The notes under the pieces were generated by a model. That model was not told the origin of the DNA. It worked only from the letters and a program-made list of their open reading frames with translations, and ran no database searches. Of a stretch of 34,536 bases of DNA, positions 15,558 to 22,305 are shown in pieces; within the stretch, counting starts at the first letter, position 1, and each line of letters starts with the position of its first letter. The stretch comes from Acidobacteriota bacterium. Lineage in GTDB: Bacteria > Acidobacteriota > Terriglobia > Acidiferrales > UBA7541. Where the stretch lies: positions 1 to 34,536 of the forward strand of contig JAMCWK010000125.1 in NCBI GenBank assembly GCA_023481105.1, read 5' to 3'. The position numbers and the translations under genes were made by a program.

Positions 15558-16076
15558 TCACCTCAAAAATCTCGGCGGCAACTCTTCGTCCCGCTGAAAA
15601 GCAATGTCGTCAAACCGCGCCGCCATGCCGTGCCAGCCCGGTTCGGATGCGTCGTCCGCGCGCACCACGTGCGCCACCGTGCGCATGCGCACGCCGCCCC
15701 TTCCCAGCGGGCGCTCCACCAGCCCCACTTCCAGCTCGATCGCCGTTCCCGGTTCGAGGCGTTTCGGCGCCAGAAAATAAACCCCGCTCGAACTGATGTT
15801 TTTTGTCAGCAGCGTGATTGGCACCGCCTCGTCCACCTGGTTTACGCGCGTCAGGCGCAGGGGCAACCGCAGCGCCGCCCGCGCGTGGAACCGCCGTTCC
15901 AGGGCCATCCCGAAGGAATGCGTGGGGACTCGCGCAAAGAGGCGCGGCTTTTCCGCGCTCGTGTCCGCCGGCAGGCCCCATCCGGGCAGACTGGCCCCGT
16001 TCACCAATTGCAAAGGCGACGTTTTTTTACCGGAATTCTCCTCACCAAATGGCTTCTTCTCGCGTGCTGCCGACAT
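15558..16076 (-). CDS. PilZ domain protein (putative c-di-GMP receptor)
   Basis: It has 172 residues. The N-terminal ~55 residues are polar linker. The PilZ domain carries both binding motifs: RFHAR (RxxxR) in the ERRFHARAALRLPLRL segment and NISSSGVYF (the D/N-x-S-x-x-G motif). The closing strand is VRMRTVAHVVRADD followed by GWHGMAARFDD. A cytoplasmic c-di-GMP-responsive adaptor is the family expectation; the output is not evident. The start is ATG 16076. The leader contains a run of perfect hairpins (16119-16207). The XRE regulator lies upstream on the same strand. Confidence 0.85.
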   Translation of the reverse strand: MSAAREKKPFGEENSGKKTSPLQLVNGASLPGWGLPADTSAEKPRLFARVPTHSFGMALERRFHARAALRLPLRLTRVNQVDEAVPITLLTKNISSSGVYFLAPKRLEPGTAIELEVGLVERPLGRGGVRMRTVAHVVRADDASEPGWHGMAARFDDIAFQRDEELPPRFLR

Positions 16077-16118
16077 GATGGATGCCCCCAGAAATGCCCT
16101 GGTCAGTTCGGGTTTGCT

Positions 16119-16207
16119 CCCATGCGCAAGCGCCCCCGCTTGGCATGGTGTCCCGAAGAGACCGGGACCCCAGACAGAGCCCTGTCACTATCTACGGAGA
16201 GCCTCCG
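16119..16207 (-). ncRNA. Candidate structured leader RNA of the PilZ gene
   Basis: Four perfect stems lie in about 90 nt. They are CGGAG/CTCCG (16195-16199 with 16203-16207), GACAG/CTGTC (16173-16177 with 16182-16186), GTCCCG/CGGGAC (16150-16155 with 16163-16168), and a two-part stem (CCATG 16120-16124 with CATGG 16144-16148, enclosing CAAGCG 16127-16132 with CGCTTG 16137-16142). In the RNA sense GAGCAAACCCG follows, then the PilZ start. No known riboswitch class was recognised. The structure is read directly; its regulatory role is inferred. Confidence 0.4.
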
Positions 16208-16216
16208 GAGCGTCAA
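16189..16216 (-). promoter_or_regulatory. Possible promoter of the PilZ leader
   Basis: TTGACG (16216-16211) and TAGATA (16194-16189) on the minus strand are separated by 16 bp. The -10 is weak. If used, transcription would begin near 16182, in the second hairpin, and the first hairpin would lie in promoter DNA. Confidence 0.3.
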
Positions 16217-16280
16217 TTCCCAACCTGCCCGGCGTGTCTTAAGAAACAACGCTTCCGTTGCGCCTGACGCATCCAGCAAA

Positions 16281-16320
16281 AAAAGAGAAAGCGACTCCGT
16301 CCCGGCTTTGCGCCGGACGG
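16281..16320 (-). terminator. Probable intrinsic terminator of the XRE regulator gene
   Basis: On the minus strand an imperfect stem (CCGTCCGGC pairing with GCCGGGACGG, 16320-16298) is followed within a few bases by a T-rich run ending in seven T (16284-16278 region). It lies ~30 bases downstream of the XRE stop codon. Confidence 0.45.
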
Positions 16321-16349
16321 GGCCGCCCTCTTCAGATTCTCATCCGCTC

Positions 16350-17084
16350 TTAGCGGTGTCCCGCAGCCGCGTCGCGATACCTTGGCATCGGGATCCGGTG
16401 CCGTCGCGTCAGCGACGCCGCGGCCACTTCCTGCGGCGATGCCATGCGCGGCGCTGGCCGTGAGTGGCCGTTGTTGTTCGGCCGCGCCGCCGGAAAGCTC
16501 GCCACCGCGGGCCGTGCGGGGACTTCGTTGTGCGCCGCGGTGACGTGGTCCGTGATGGCTTGCAGCCGCTTCAGGATCCACGTCCACTGCTCGCTGTCCA
16601 ATTGCCGCAAGTACGGCCGCAGCCCCTGGATGAACGGGTCTTCCATCAGCAGCTCCCCGTTCGAGTCGGGAATAAAGAAGCGGTTCAGCCCGACGCCCAG
16701 CGCCTCGGAGATTTTCTCCAGCGTTCCCAGGCTCGGCGTCATCTGGCCGCTCTCGATGCGCGAGAGGTACGAACGCGACACGCGCGAACGAGCCTGTAGC
16801 TGGCTCTGCGTCATGCCGCGCGACTCGCGCAACTGCCGGATCCGCTGCCCGATGTTTTCCACTGTGTCGCGGTTCGGCCAGTTCTCGAACAACTGCCGGT
16901 CGTCGCCCGGCAACTCCTGCGGTGCAGGAGCCGGCAAGGCAAACTCCACCGTCGGCGGCAGCAGGCGCAAGCAGCGGCGGCAATTTCCCGTTCGCGTGCG
17001 GTACTGCACCAGCCCGCACGTTTTGCAGCGAATTACCTCGCGGTCTAGCTCTGTAGTTACCCTCTTGCTACTGTGTTCCGACAC
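16350..17084 (-). CDS. XRE-family transcriptional regulator with N-terminal zinc ribbon
   Basis: It has 244 residues from GTG 17084, which has GAGGA eight bases upstream. A four-cysteine zinc-ribbon motif (C20xxC23...C35xxC38) is followed by a linker. A helix-turn-helix of the XRE/Cro type follows: IGQRIRQLRESRGMTQSQLQ, then SRVSRSYLSRIESGQ, then PSLGTLEKISEALGV. The C-terminal region is proline/alanine-rich without a recognised ligand domain. The minus-strand frame stays open far upstream, antisense to the HD gene, but that part is not coding. The combination of zinc ribbon and XRE domain suggests a DNA-binding regulator; targets are unknown. A strong promoter lies ~80 bases upstream. It is divergent from the HD hydrolase gene. 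Confidence 0.8.
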   Translation of the reverse strand: MSEHSSKRVTTELDREVIRCKTCGLVQYRTRTGNCRRCLRLLPPTVEFALPAPAPQELPGDDRQLFENWPNRDTVENIGQRIRQLRESRGMTQSQLQARSRVSRSYLSRIESGQMTPSLGTLEKISEALGVGLNRFFIPDSNGELLMEDPFIQGLRPYLRQLDSEQWTWILKRLQAITDHVTAAHNEVPARPAVASFPAARPNNNGHSRPAPRMASPQEVAAASLTRRHRIPMPRYRDAAAGHR

Positions 17085-17165
17085 TGGACGTCCTCGCAGA
17101 CTGATCCAGCGCTGCGAATAGGAGGGACTCGTCGTTCCGGGGAAGGCAGAAGCTGGCGCAGCGGC

Positions 17166-17194
17166 ATTGTGCTCAGTCCGCCACCCCCTGTCAA
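17166..17194 (-). promoter_or_regulatory. Sigma70-type promoter for the XRE regulator
   Basis: On the minus strand a perfect TTGACA (17194-17189), a 17-bp spacer and CACAAT (17171-17166) precede the GTG start by about 80 bases. Confidence 0.65.
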
Positions 17195-17321
17195 GCCCTT
17201 TTTTCCAGAATTGCCTAAGAAACACGGACAAAACTGGGAGAGAGTCGGCAGAAAATAGAGAATTCACGTTCCGGGACGGCTGCGCGAGGCGTTTTGACGG
17301 CCTGCAGCGGTAATCGGCATT

Positions 17322-17420
17322 CGAAAATCGAAAAACGAAAAGCGAAAATCGAGGCAGACCAGCGCCTCCGAAGGGTTCGTCCGCCGTTTTTCGGTTTTCG
17401 ATTTTCGCTTTTCGTGTTTT
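17322..17420. repeat. Inverted pair of CGNTTTT heptamer arrays
   Basis: The left array (17322-17352) reads CGAAAAN in four units. The right array (17385-17420) reads CGNTTTT with N = T, G, A, C, then CGTGTTTT. An 18-bp perfect inverted repeat (17335-17352 with 17398-17415) can form a large stem with a 45-nt loop. The right array ends 10 bases before the ATG of the HD hydrolase. The rest of the 17085-17429 gap holds only the XRE promoter. Confidence 0.7.
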
Positions 17421-17429
17421 CATATCTCC

Positions 17430-18014
17430 ATGCCGACCCGTGACGACGCTTGGAATCTGCTCTGCGAATACACGCAAAACGAAAATCTGCGCAAGCACGC
17501 CCTGGCTGTAGAAGCCTGCGTCCGCGCCTACGCCCGCAAAAACGGCGCCGACGAAGAACTCTGGGGCCTCACCGCGCTCCTCCACGATTTCGATTACGAA
17601 CGCTGGCCCAACGACGCCCACTCTCCCACCGAAGAGCATCCCTCGGAAGGCTCCAAGATTCTTCGCGAGCGCGGCTACCCGGAGGAAATGATCCGCGCCA
17701 TTCTTTCTCACGCCGACTACACCGGTGTCGCTCGCCAGACCCCGCTCGAACACACCCTCTTTGCCTGCGACGAGCTGGCCGGCTTTCTCACCGCCTGCGC
17801 CCTGGTTAAGCCGGGGAAGAGCATGGCCGAAGTCGAGCCGGACTCCGTGCGACGCAAGATGAAGGACAAAGCCTTCGCCCGCGGCGTCAACCGCGACGAC
17901 GTCCGCAAAGGCGCCGAAGAACTCGGCATCCCCCTCGAAGATCACATCCGCTTCTGCATCGACGCCATGCGCTCCATCGCGCCACAGCTCGGCCTCGCCG
18001 GAATTTCCGCATAG
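17430..18014 (+). CDS. HD-domain hydrolase
   Basis: This is a 194-residue metal-dependent phosphohydrolase of the HD superfamily. Metal ligands are visible as His23 (LRKHALAVE), His52-Asp53 (ALLHDFDYERWP), the EEHPSEGS segment and ILSHADYTG, with a later Asp in ACDELAGFL. The small size and the HD pattern match stand-alone HDIG-type proteins often annotated as hydrolases; the substrate is unknown. The start ATG 17430 has no Shine-Dalgarno sequence because a heptamer array occupies that place, as at ispF. The gene is divergent from the XRE regulator. Confidence 0.85.
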   Translation: MPTRDDAWNLLCEYTQNENLRKHALAVEACVRAYARKNGADEELWGLTALLHDFDYERWPNDAHSPTEEHPSEGSKILRERGYPEEMIRAILSHADYTGVARQTPLEHTLFACDELAGFLTACALVKPGKSMAEVEPDSVRRKMKDKAFARGVNRDDVRKGAEELGIPLEDHIRFCIDAMRSIAPQLGLAGISA

Positions 18015-18070
18015 CGCAGCCGCTTTTGCTTGCCCTGAACGACGTGAAGGGGCTGCGCAAACTTTGTGTC

Positions 18071-18142
18071 GCGATGAAGCGCGCCGCTACCCAAGCAGGC
18101 CCGACGGACCGGCACATGTAGCGGCGGCCTTTAGGCCGGCCA
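18071..18142. repeat. Composite REP element, copy 1
   Basis: Two inverted REP units face each other: one ends GCGCCGCTAC (18081-18090), the other starts GTAGCGGCGGCCTTTAGG (18119-18136). A GC-rich centre lies between them. It aligns over its whole length, without gaps, with the copy at 18900-18975. Confidence 0.65.
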
Positions 18143-18221
18143 AGATTTTCCCTGATTCCTGCCACCGGTTACCCGCATCTCCTTGCTTCCCCACCACTTG
18201 TGACTTGTAGTAATTTTCCTC

Positions 18222-18251
18222 TTGACACACTTAGCAACTAGATGCTATGAT
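18222..18251 (+). promoter_or_regulatory. Near-consensus sigma70 promoter
   Basis: TTGACA (18222-18227), an 18-bp spacer and TATGAT (18246-18251) lie ~170 bases upstream of the Cys/His-motif protein. The leader between (18258-18405) is pyrimidine-rich, with no clear structure seen. Confidence 0.7.
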
Positions 18252-18420
18252 TTACACGCTATGCTTTACTGTCAGACAACCGGTTCCCCGATCTCCCCTC
18301 ATCATCCCCCGCATAACCGCTTGTGTCCGCTGCGTTTGTCTTCGTTTCATTTTGTATCATTCCCGCAACCCGCTCTTTTTCAACCCTTTACACATCATCT
18401 CTCAAAAAAGGTGGTATGCC

Positions 18421-18873
18421 ATGCCCAAGCGTTGCCTGTACGTTCATCCCAACGGAAAACCCTGCCGTCGCTGGCCACAGGAGGATAGCAAGTTCTGCTA
18501 TCACCACACTTCTCGCTGGGACGCCATCGAGCCGTCCGAAGGCCATGACCTGCATCCGCTCCTGCGTCTCACCACGCCGGACGACGCTTTCGACCTCGTC
18601 CGCGAAACGCTGAATGCCGCGCGCCTCGGACGCATCCGTCCCAGCCAGGTCTATGCCGTCGGCTACATGCTCCAGCACTGGGCCCGCTTTTACAATATGA
18701 CCCTGTGTTTCCGGCGCGAAGCCGGCCTCCATCGTCAACTGAATCCCGACTTGGTGGACGAAGAGGAACTCGCCGACGACGCCCGCGCCCCCATCGCCGA
18801 GCTTGCCGCGCTTCCCGACAAACTCGCCAACAAGGAGGTTGTTGCCGAGCCCCCGGCCAAAAAATCTGCATGA
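18421..18873 (+). CDS. Small Cys/His-motif protein (putative zinc-binding), unknown function
   Basis: It has 150 residues from ATG 18421, preceded by AAGGTGG at ~7 bases. The N-terminus has C5, C15, C26 and H28/H29 in a K-R-C...GKPCRRW...SKFCYHH layout. This resembles the short Cys3His domain found in many phage-associated and chromosomal proteins of unknown role. The middle is helical (TPDDAFDLVRETLNAARLGRI and QVYAVGYMLQHWARFY), and the C-terminus is acidic then lysine-rich. A strong promoter and a long leader precede it, and composite REP elements lie on both sides. In-frame starts further upstream overlap the promoter -10 and are rejected. No function is assigned. Confidence 0.65.
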   Translation: MPKRCLYVHPNGKPCRRWPQEDSKFCYHHTSRWDAIEPSEGHDLHPLLRLTTPDDAFDLVRETLNAARLGRIRPSQVYAVGYMLQHWARFYNMTLCFRREAGLHRQLNPDLVDEEELADDARAPIAELAALPDKLANKEVVAEPPAKKSA

Positions 18874-18899
18874 TGAAAGTCATGCAAATGCGCACGTCA

Positions 18900-18975
18900 A
18901 TGCCGCGCTGAAGCGCGCCGCTACACGAGATGGCCCGGCAGGCCGGCATCTGTAGCGGCGGACTTCAGTCCGGCC
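18900..18975. repeat. Composite REP element, copy 2
   Basis: GCGCTGAAGCGCGCCGCTAC (18905-18924) and GTAGCGGCGGACTTCAGTCC (18952-18971) are inverted REP units around a GGCCCGGCAGGCCGGC-type centre. The whole element matches copy 1 at roughly three bases in four, with equal spacing. Confidence 0.65.
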
Positions 18976-18998
18976 AGGTCTTTCCGAAACAACGTGTG

Positions 18999-19007
18999 TG
19001 CTAGAAT
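18999..19007 (+). promoter_or_regulatory. Extended -10 just upstream of dciA
   Basis: TGC-TAGAAT (18999-19007) is an extended -10; the -35 is poor. The ATG is at 19017, so a transcript from here would have almost no leader. This fits the lack of a Shine-Dalgarno sequence at that start. Confidence 0.35.
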
Positions 19008-19016
19008 TCGTGGCTC

Positions 19017-19520
19017 ATGGAGCGCGCTGGAAAAAGTCTGATGACGGCGTTGAGGCGCGTGGCGCGGCCGGAAAAGCCGCTGGACCTGTTGGCTGCCGTT
19101 TGGCCGCTGATGGTCGGACGCCGGCTCGCTTTGCACACGCGGCCCGTGGCCTGGAGCAAAGGCCGCATGGACGTCGCCGTGGACCAGCCGGAATGGCATA
19201 GCCAGTTGGAAAGCATGAGCAAAGACGTTCGCGCGCAGGTCAACCGCTGGTGGGGCTCCGAGCTGGTGCGGGAGGTGCGCTTTGTGGCAGAGAGATCGAA
19301 GCGGCAAGCCCCGTCTGTTGCAGGCAAAAGTAATGCGGGCGGTCTGAAGACGCGCCCCTACGGTAGGTCCGATGCAGGAGGCACGCCGTCTGAGGAGAGT
19401 GCGCTACGAGCGGCCGTGAAGGAACTGGAGCCCACGCTGAAGGGAATTGCTGACTCGGACCTTCGCGAACTCATCGCTCGCGTCGCCGGCCAGTATTTGG
19501 GCAGGCAAGGTAAATCATGA
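19017..19520 (+). CDS. dciA: DUF721/DciA-like replicative helicase loader
   Basis: The N-terminal ~95 of 167 residues carry the DUF721 (DciA) pattern: [22 protein letters not shown], then [19 protein letters not shown]. DciA proteins assist loading of DnaB helicase at replication start or restart in bacteria lacking DnaC/DnaI. Residues 107-116 ([10 protein letters not shown]) are encoded by a REP-like palindrome and interrupt the protein between the core and a helical tail ([22 protein letters not shown]). The start is ATG 19017 without a visible ribosome site. The stop overlaps the gatC start by four bases (ATGA), so translation is likely coupled. The helicase role is inferred from the family. 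Confidence 0.75.
   Translation: MERAGKSLMTALRRVARPEKPLDLLAAVWPLMVGRRLALHTRPVAWSKGRMDVAVDQPEWHSQLESMSKDVRAQVNRWWGSELVREVRFVAERSKRQAPSVAGKSNAGGLKTRPYGRSDAGGTPSEESALRAAVKELEPTLKGIADSDLRELIARVAGQYLGRQGKS
19335..19361. repeat. REP-like palindrome inside dciA
   Basis: GGGCGGTCTGAAGAC-GCGCCC followed by CTAC is the reverse complement of the GTAG-bordered REP form. It keeps the reading frame and encodes [10 protein letters not shown]. Confidence 0.6.
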
Positions 19521-19822
19521 AGATTACTCGCGAACAGGTGCTCCGTGTAGCCGAACTTGCCCACCTCGAGCTGACCGAGGCCGAGTTGGACGTGTACTCG
19601 CGCCAACTGGACGAAATCCTGGCCTATATCGAAAAGCTCAACCAGCTCGACACCTCCCAAGTCGAGCCCATGGCGCAAGTTTTCTCTGGGGACGCCGCGG
19701 GGGAGCTCACTTCCGCGCGGGAGGACGAGGCTCGCCGCAGCAACGTGGCCAATGCCGTCCTCGAGGGCGCGCCGGATCCCAGCCGGCCGTATTTCCGCGT
19801 GCCCAAGGTCATCGAAAAATGA
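19517..19822 (+). CDS. gatC: Asp-tRNA(Asn)/Glu-tRNA(Gln) amidotransferase subunit C
   Basis: This small stabilising subunit belongs to the GatCAB complex, which converts Glu-tRNA(Gln) (and Asp-tRNA(Asn)) to the amidated form. The 101 residues match the family: [35 protein letters not shown], then VEPMAQV and the C-terminal FRVPKVIEK. It overlaps dciA by ATGA (19517-19520) and gatA by ATGA (19819-19822), so all three are probably coupled in translation. gatB is not in this window. Confidence 0.95.
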   Translation: MKITREQVLRVAELAHLELTEAELDVYSRQLDEILAYIEKLNQLDTSQVEPMAQVFSGDAAGELTSAREDEARRSNVANAVLEGAPDPSRPYFRVPKVIEK

Positions 19823-21261
19823 CGGCCTCCTGGACCATCTCGTCTATCCGTGCCGCTCTCGAGAGCAAAAAGCTCTCTGCGCGCGAACTCACCAAGGATT
19901 ACTTTGCCCGCAACGCGCGGCGCAACTCCGAACTGAACGCATTCCTTGCGCTTTCGCCGGACTTGGCTTTCGCCCAGGCCGACCGGGTGGACGCGCTGGT
20001 CGCCCGCGGCGAGCCTCTGCCGCCGCTGGCTGGCGTGCCCGTGGCCATCAAGGACGTCATCAGCACGCGCGGCATTCCCACCACGTGCGGCTCGCGCATT
20101 CTGGAAAACTACCGCCCTGCCTACGACGCCACTGCCGTCAGCCGCCTCGACGCGGCGGGCGCCATCATCCTCGGCAAGACGAATTGTGATGAGTTCGCCA
20201 TGGGCAGCTCCACGGAGAATTCAGCCTATGGCCCAACGCGCAACCCGGTCGCGCTCGACCGCGTGCCGGGCGGCTCGAGTGGCGGCTCGGCCGCAGCCGT
20301 GGCGGCGGGCTTGGCTGTGGCGTCACTCGGAACAGACACCGGCGGCTCCATCCGCCAGCCCGGCGCGCTCTGCGGCATTCCGGCGATGATGGGAACTTAT
20401 GGCCGCGTTTCGCGCTACGGCCTGATCGCCTTTGCCTCTTCGCTCGACCGCATCGGCCCCTTCGCCGCCACGGTGCAAGATGTCGCCTCCGTCCTGGCCG
20501 TCATCGCTGGGCGCGACTCGGCCGATTCCACCTGCGTGCCGGAGACTGTCCCGAACTATGCAGCGGAGCTGAACCGCCCCGTCCGCGGCCTGCGCATCGG
20601 CATTCCGAGAGAATATTTCGGGGAAGGGATGGACGCTGAGGTTCGGAAGAAGGTGGAAGCCGGCATCAAGCTGCTGGAGAGCCTGGGTTGCGTACCGGTC
20701 GAGCTGCACATGCCGCATACGGACTACGCCATTGCCACCTACTACATCGTGGCCACCGCCGAGGCTAGCTCCAACCTGGCGCGTTACGACGGCGTGCGCT
20801 ACGGCCTGCGCGTCCCCGGCGCGACGCTGCTGGACATGTACAAGAAGACCCGCGGCCGCGGCTTCGGCGCGGAGGTCAAGCGCCGCATCATGCTGGGCAC
20901 CTACGCGCTCTCGAGCGGCTACTACGACGCCTACTACCTGAAGGCGCAGAAGGTGCGCGCGCTGATTGCGCGGGATTTCGTCGAGGCATTCCAGAAAGTG
21001 GACGCCATCGTGACGCCCACCTCGCCCAGCCCGGCTTTCCGGCTCGGCGAAAAGACCGCCGACCCGCTGCAGATGTACTTGGCAGACATCTATACGGTCA
21101 CCGGCTCGCTCGCAGGCGTGCCCGGCATTTCCGTGCCGTGCGGAAAGACTCCCGAAGGGCTGCCCGTCGGCCTCCAGATCTTCGGTCCTTATTTTGAAGA
21201 GCTGCGCGTCCTGCAACTGGCGCACGCGTTCGAGCAGGCCGGAGGGTTCTCCATTGCCTGA
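19819..21261 (+). CDS. gatA: Asp-tRNA(Asn)/Glu-tRNA(Gln) amidotransferase subunit A
   Basis: This is the 480-residue glutaminase subunit of GatCAB. It releases ammonia from glutamine through a Ser-cisSer-Lys amidase triad: Lys in VAIKDVIST, the Ser-rich signature [16 protein letters not shown], and [13 protein letters not shown]. The C-terminal [15 protein letters not shown] and [14 protein letters not shown] segments are typical. The start is ATG 19819, inside the gatC stop; a longer in-frame start at 19447 overlaps dciA and gatC and is rejected. Presence of gatCA suggests Gln-tRNA is made by the indirect route. The last bases overlap the DinB-like gene. Confidence 0.95.
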   Translation: MTASWTISSIRAALESKKLSARELTKDYFARNARRNSELNAFLALSPDLAFAQADRVDALVARGEPLPPLAGVPVAIKDVISTRGIPTTCGSRILENYRPAYDATAVSRLDAAGAIILGKTNCDEFAMGSSTENSAYGPTRNPVALDRVPGGSSGGSAAAVAAGLAVASLGTDTGGSIRQPGALCGIPAMMGTYGRVSRYGLIAFASSLDRIGPFAATVQDVASVLAVIAGRDSADSTCVPETVPNYAAELNRPVRGLRIGIPREYFGEGMDAEVRKKVEAGIKLLESLGCVPVELHMPHTDYAIATYYIVATAEASSNLARYDGVRYGLRVPGATLLDMYKKTRGRGFGAEVKRRIMLGTYALSSGYYDAYYLKAQKVRALIARDFVEAFQKVDAIVTPTSPSPAFRLGEKTADPLQMYLADIYTVTGSLAGVPGISVPCGKTPEGLPVGLQIFGPYFEELRVLQLAHAFEQAGGFSIA

Positions 21262-21772
21262 CACCAGCCGCATCACCGCGCTGCTCGGGCGCTCGCAAGC
21301 GGCGCTTTATGCTGCCGCGGAGCCGCTGCCGGTCGAATCCTGGCGCAAGCCGCCTGCGCCCGGCGCCTGGTCGGCGGGCGAGGTCTTTGCACACCTGAAC
21401 ATGGTGGAAGTGGCCATCGTGGACGGGGTCGAGCGGATGATCGCCGCCCCGCCAAAGAAGCTCACTTTGCTCCAGCGGATACACTTTTCGCCGCGGCTGG
21501 CGCGGTTCCGCCAGTTGAAGCGCCGCAGCCCCATTCCTTTGGACCAAGCCTTAGTGCTGGAGAAGCCAGAATCGCTCTCCCGCCACGCGGCGATGCGCAA
21601 GCGTGCGCTGGCGCTGTTTGCCGAAAATTCCGGGAGGGATCTCCGCGCCTACCGGCACAAGCATCCCTTTTTCGGCTACCTGAACTTCTACGACTGGTTC
21701 TGCACCATCGGCTATCACGAGCTGCGCCACACGGAACAAGTCCAGGAAATCGTAGAAATCTTCCAAAAGTAA
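21254..21772 (+). CDS. DinB-family protein
   Basis: It has 172 residues with the four-helix DinB/YfiT-like pattern: a first helix [15 protein letters not shown], the [16 protein letters not shown] motif with a metal-ligand His, and the C-terminal [14 protein letters not shown] with a His-x-x-x-His pair. Family members are putative metal-dependent transferases or hydrolases; no substrate can be named. The start is most likely TTG 21254, with GGAGGG (21241-21246) seven bases upstream. It overlaps the gatA stop by eight bases, which suggests coupling. The DinB name refers to a Bacillus damage-induced protein, not to DNA polymerase IV. Confidence 0.75.
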   Translation: MPDTSRITALLGRSQAALYAAAEPLPVESWRKPPAPGAWSAGEVFAHLNMVEVAIVDGVERMIAAPPKKLTLLQRIHFSPRLARFRQLKRRSPIPLDQALVLEKPESLSRHAAMRKRALALFAENSGRDLRAYRHKHPFFGYLNFYDWFCTIGYHELRHTEQVQEIVEIFQK

Positions 21773-21966
21773 TCTCGAATGTGCACCTTTCTTTCCTATT
21801 CGGGCTTGTTGGTTAACTCTTTGGACGCGTCCCCGCCCCCTGCAAAGCTCCTGCCGATGCCGACAAATCTTTTCCACTTCGTCACTTCCGGGCGGCGTAC
21901 TAGTCATAAAGTTTTTGTGTACAAGAACGGAAAGACTATTGCTCGGAGTTTTCTGGCAGCGTTTAC

Positions 21967-21986
21967 TATGTGTGCTGCATCACATA
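21967..21986. promoter_or_regulatory. CRP/FNR-like inverted repeat
   Basis: TATGTG (21967-21972), eight bases and CACATA (21981-21986) form a perfect 6-bp inverted repeat. Its spacing equals a CRP-type TGTG-N8-CACA site. It lies directly upstream of the small MerR-like gene, and a weak -10 (TTACTAT) overlaps it. The rest of the 21773-21966 gap holds nothing recognised. Confidence 0.3.
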
Positions 21987-22002
21987 AGTGTGTGAGGTCA
22001 AC

Positions 22003-22230
22003 TTGGTCACGATCAAATCCAGCCAGAAGCTCTTCACCGCGGATGAAGTCTCCCGGCTCACGGGAATCTGCCTCGACCATCTCCAGAACCTGGCGCGCAG
22101 CAAGCACCTTGGTTTTATCGCGCGCGCTGCGGAGGCCGCCGGGGCGCAGGCGGAGGAATGGCTGTTCACTAATTCCGATTTGATGATTTTGACCGTCCTC
22201 TACCCACGCTGCCAGCACAAGTCCGCCTAG
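22003..22230 (+). CDS. Small MerR/HTH-like protein
   Basis: This 75-residue protein starts at TTG 22003, which has GAGG five bases upstream; GTG 21988 in the same frame is an alternative. The KLFTADEVSRLTGICLDHLQNLARSKHLGF stretch (22033-22122) resembles the first helices of a MerR-type or excisionase-like helix-turn-helix. The C-terminal part (EWLFTNSDLMILTVLYP) resembles the wing-to-helix end of that fold. No effector domain is present. A small DNA-binding protein is plausible but unproven. It ends before a strong bidirectional terminator. Confidence 0.55.
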   Translation: MVTIKSSQKLFTADEVSRLTGICLDHLQNLARSKHLGFIARAAEAAGAQAEEWLFTNSDLMILTVLYPRCQHKSA

Positions 22231-22253
22231 CGGCCAACGAAATTTGGAAACGA

Positions 22254-22290
22254 AAACGCCCCGGCGAAAACAGCCGGGGCGTTTCATTTT
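22254..22290. terminator. Bidirectional intrinsic terminator
   Basis: A perfect 12-bp stem (AAACGCCCCGGC 22254-22265, GCCGGGGCGTTT 22273-22284) with a 7-nt loop is followed by CATTTT on the plus strand and preceded by A-rich sequence for the minus strand. It separates the convergent MerR-like and metallo-beta-lactamase genes. Confidence 0.85.
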
Positions 22291-22305
22291 GAGCTTGGCG
22301 GTATT

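Noticed and set aside
17085-17945. Minus-strand extension of the XRE regulator to 531 residues
   Set aside because: The extension is antisense to the HD gene and runs through the regulator's own promoter; GTG 17084 has a good ribosome site.
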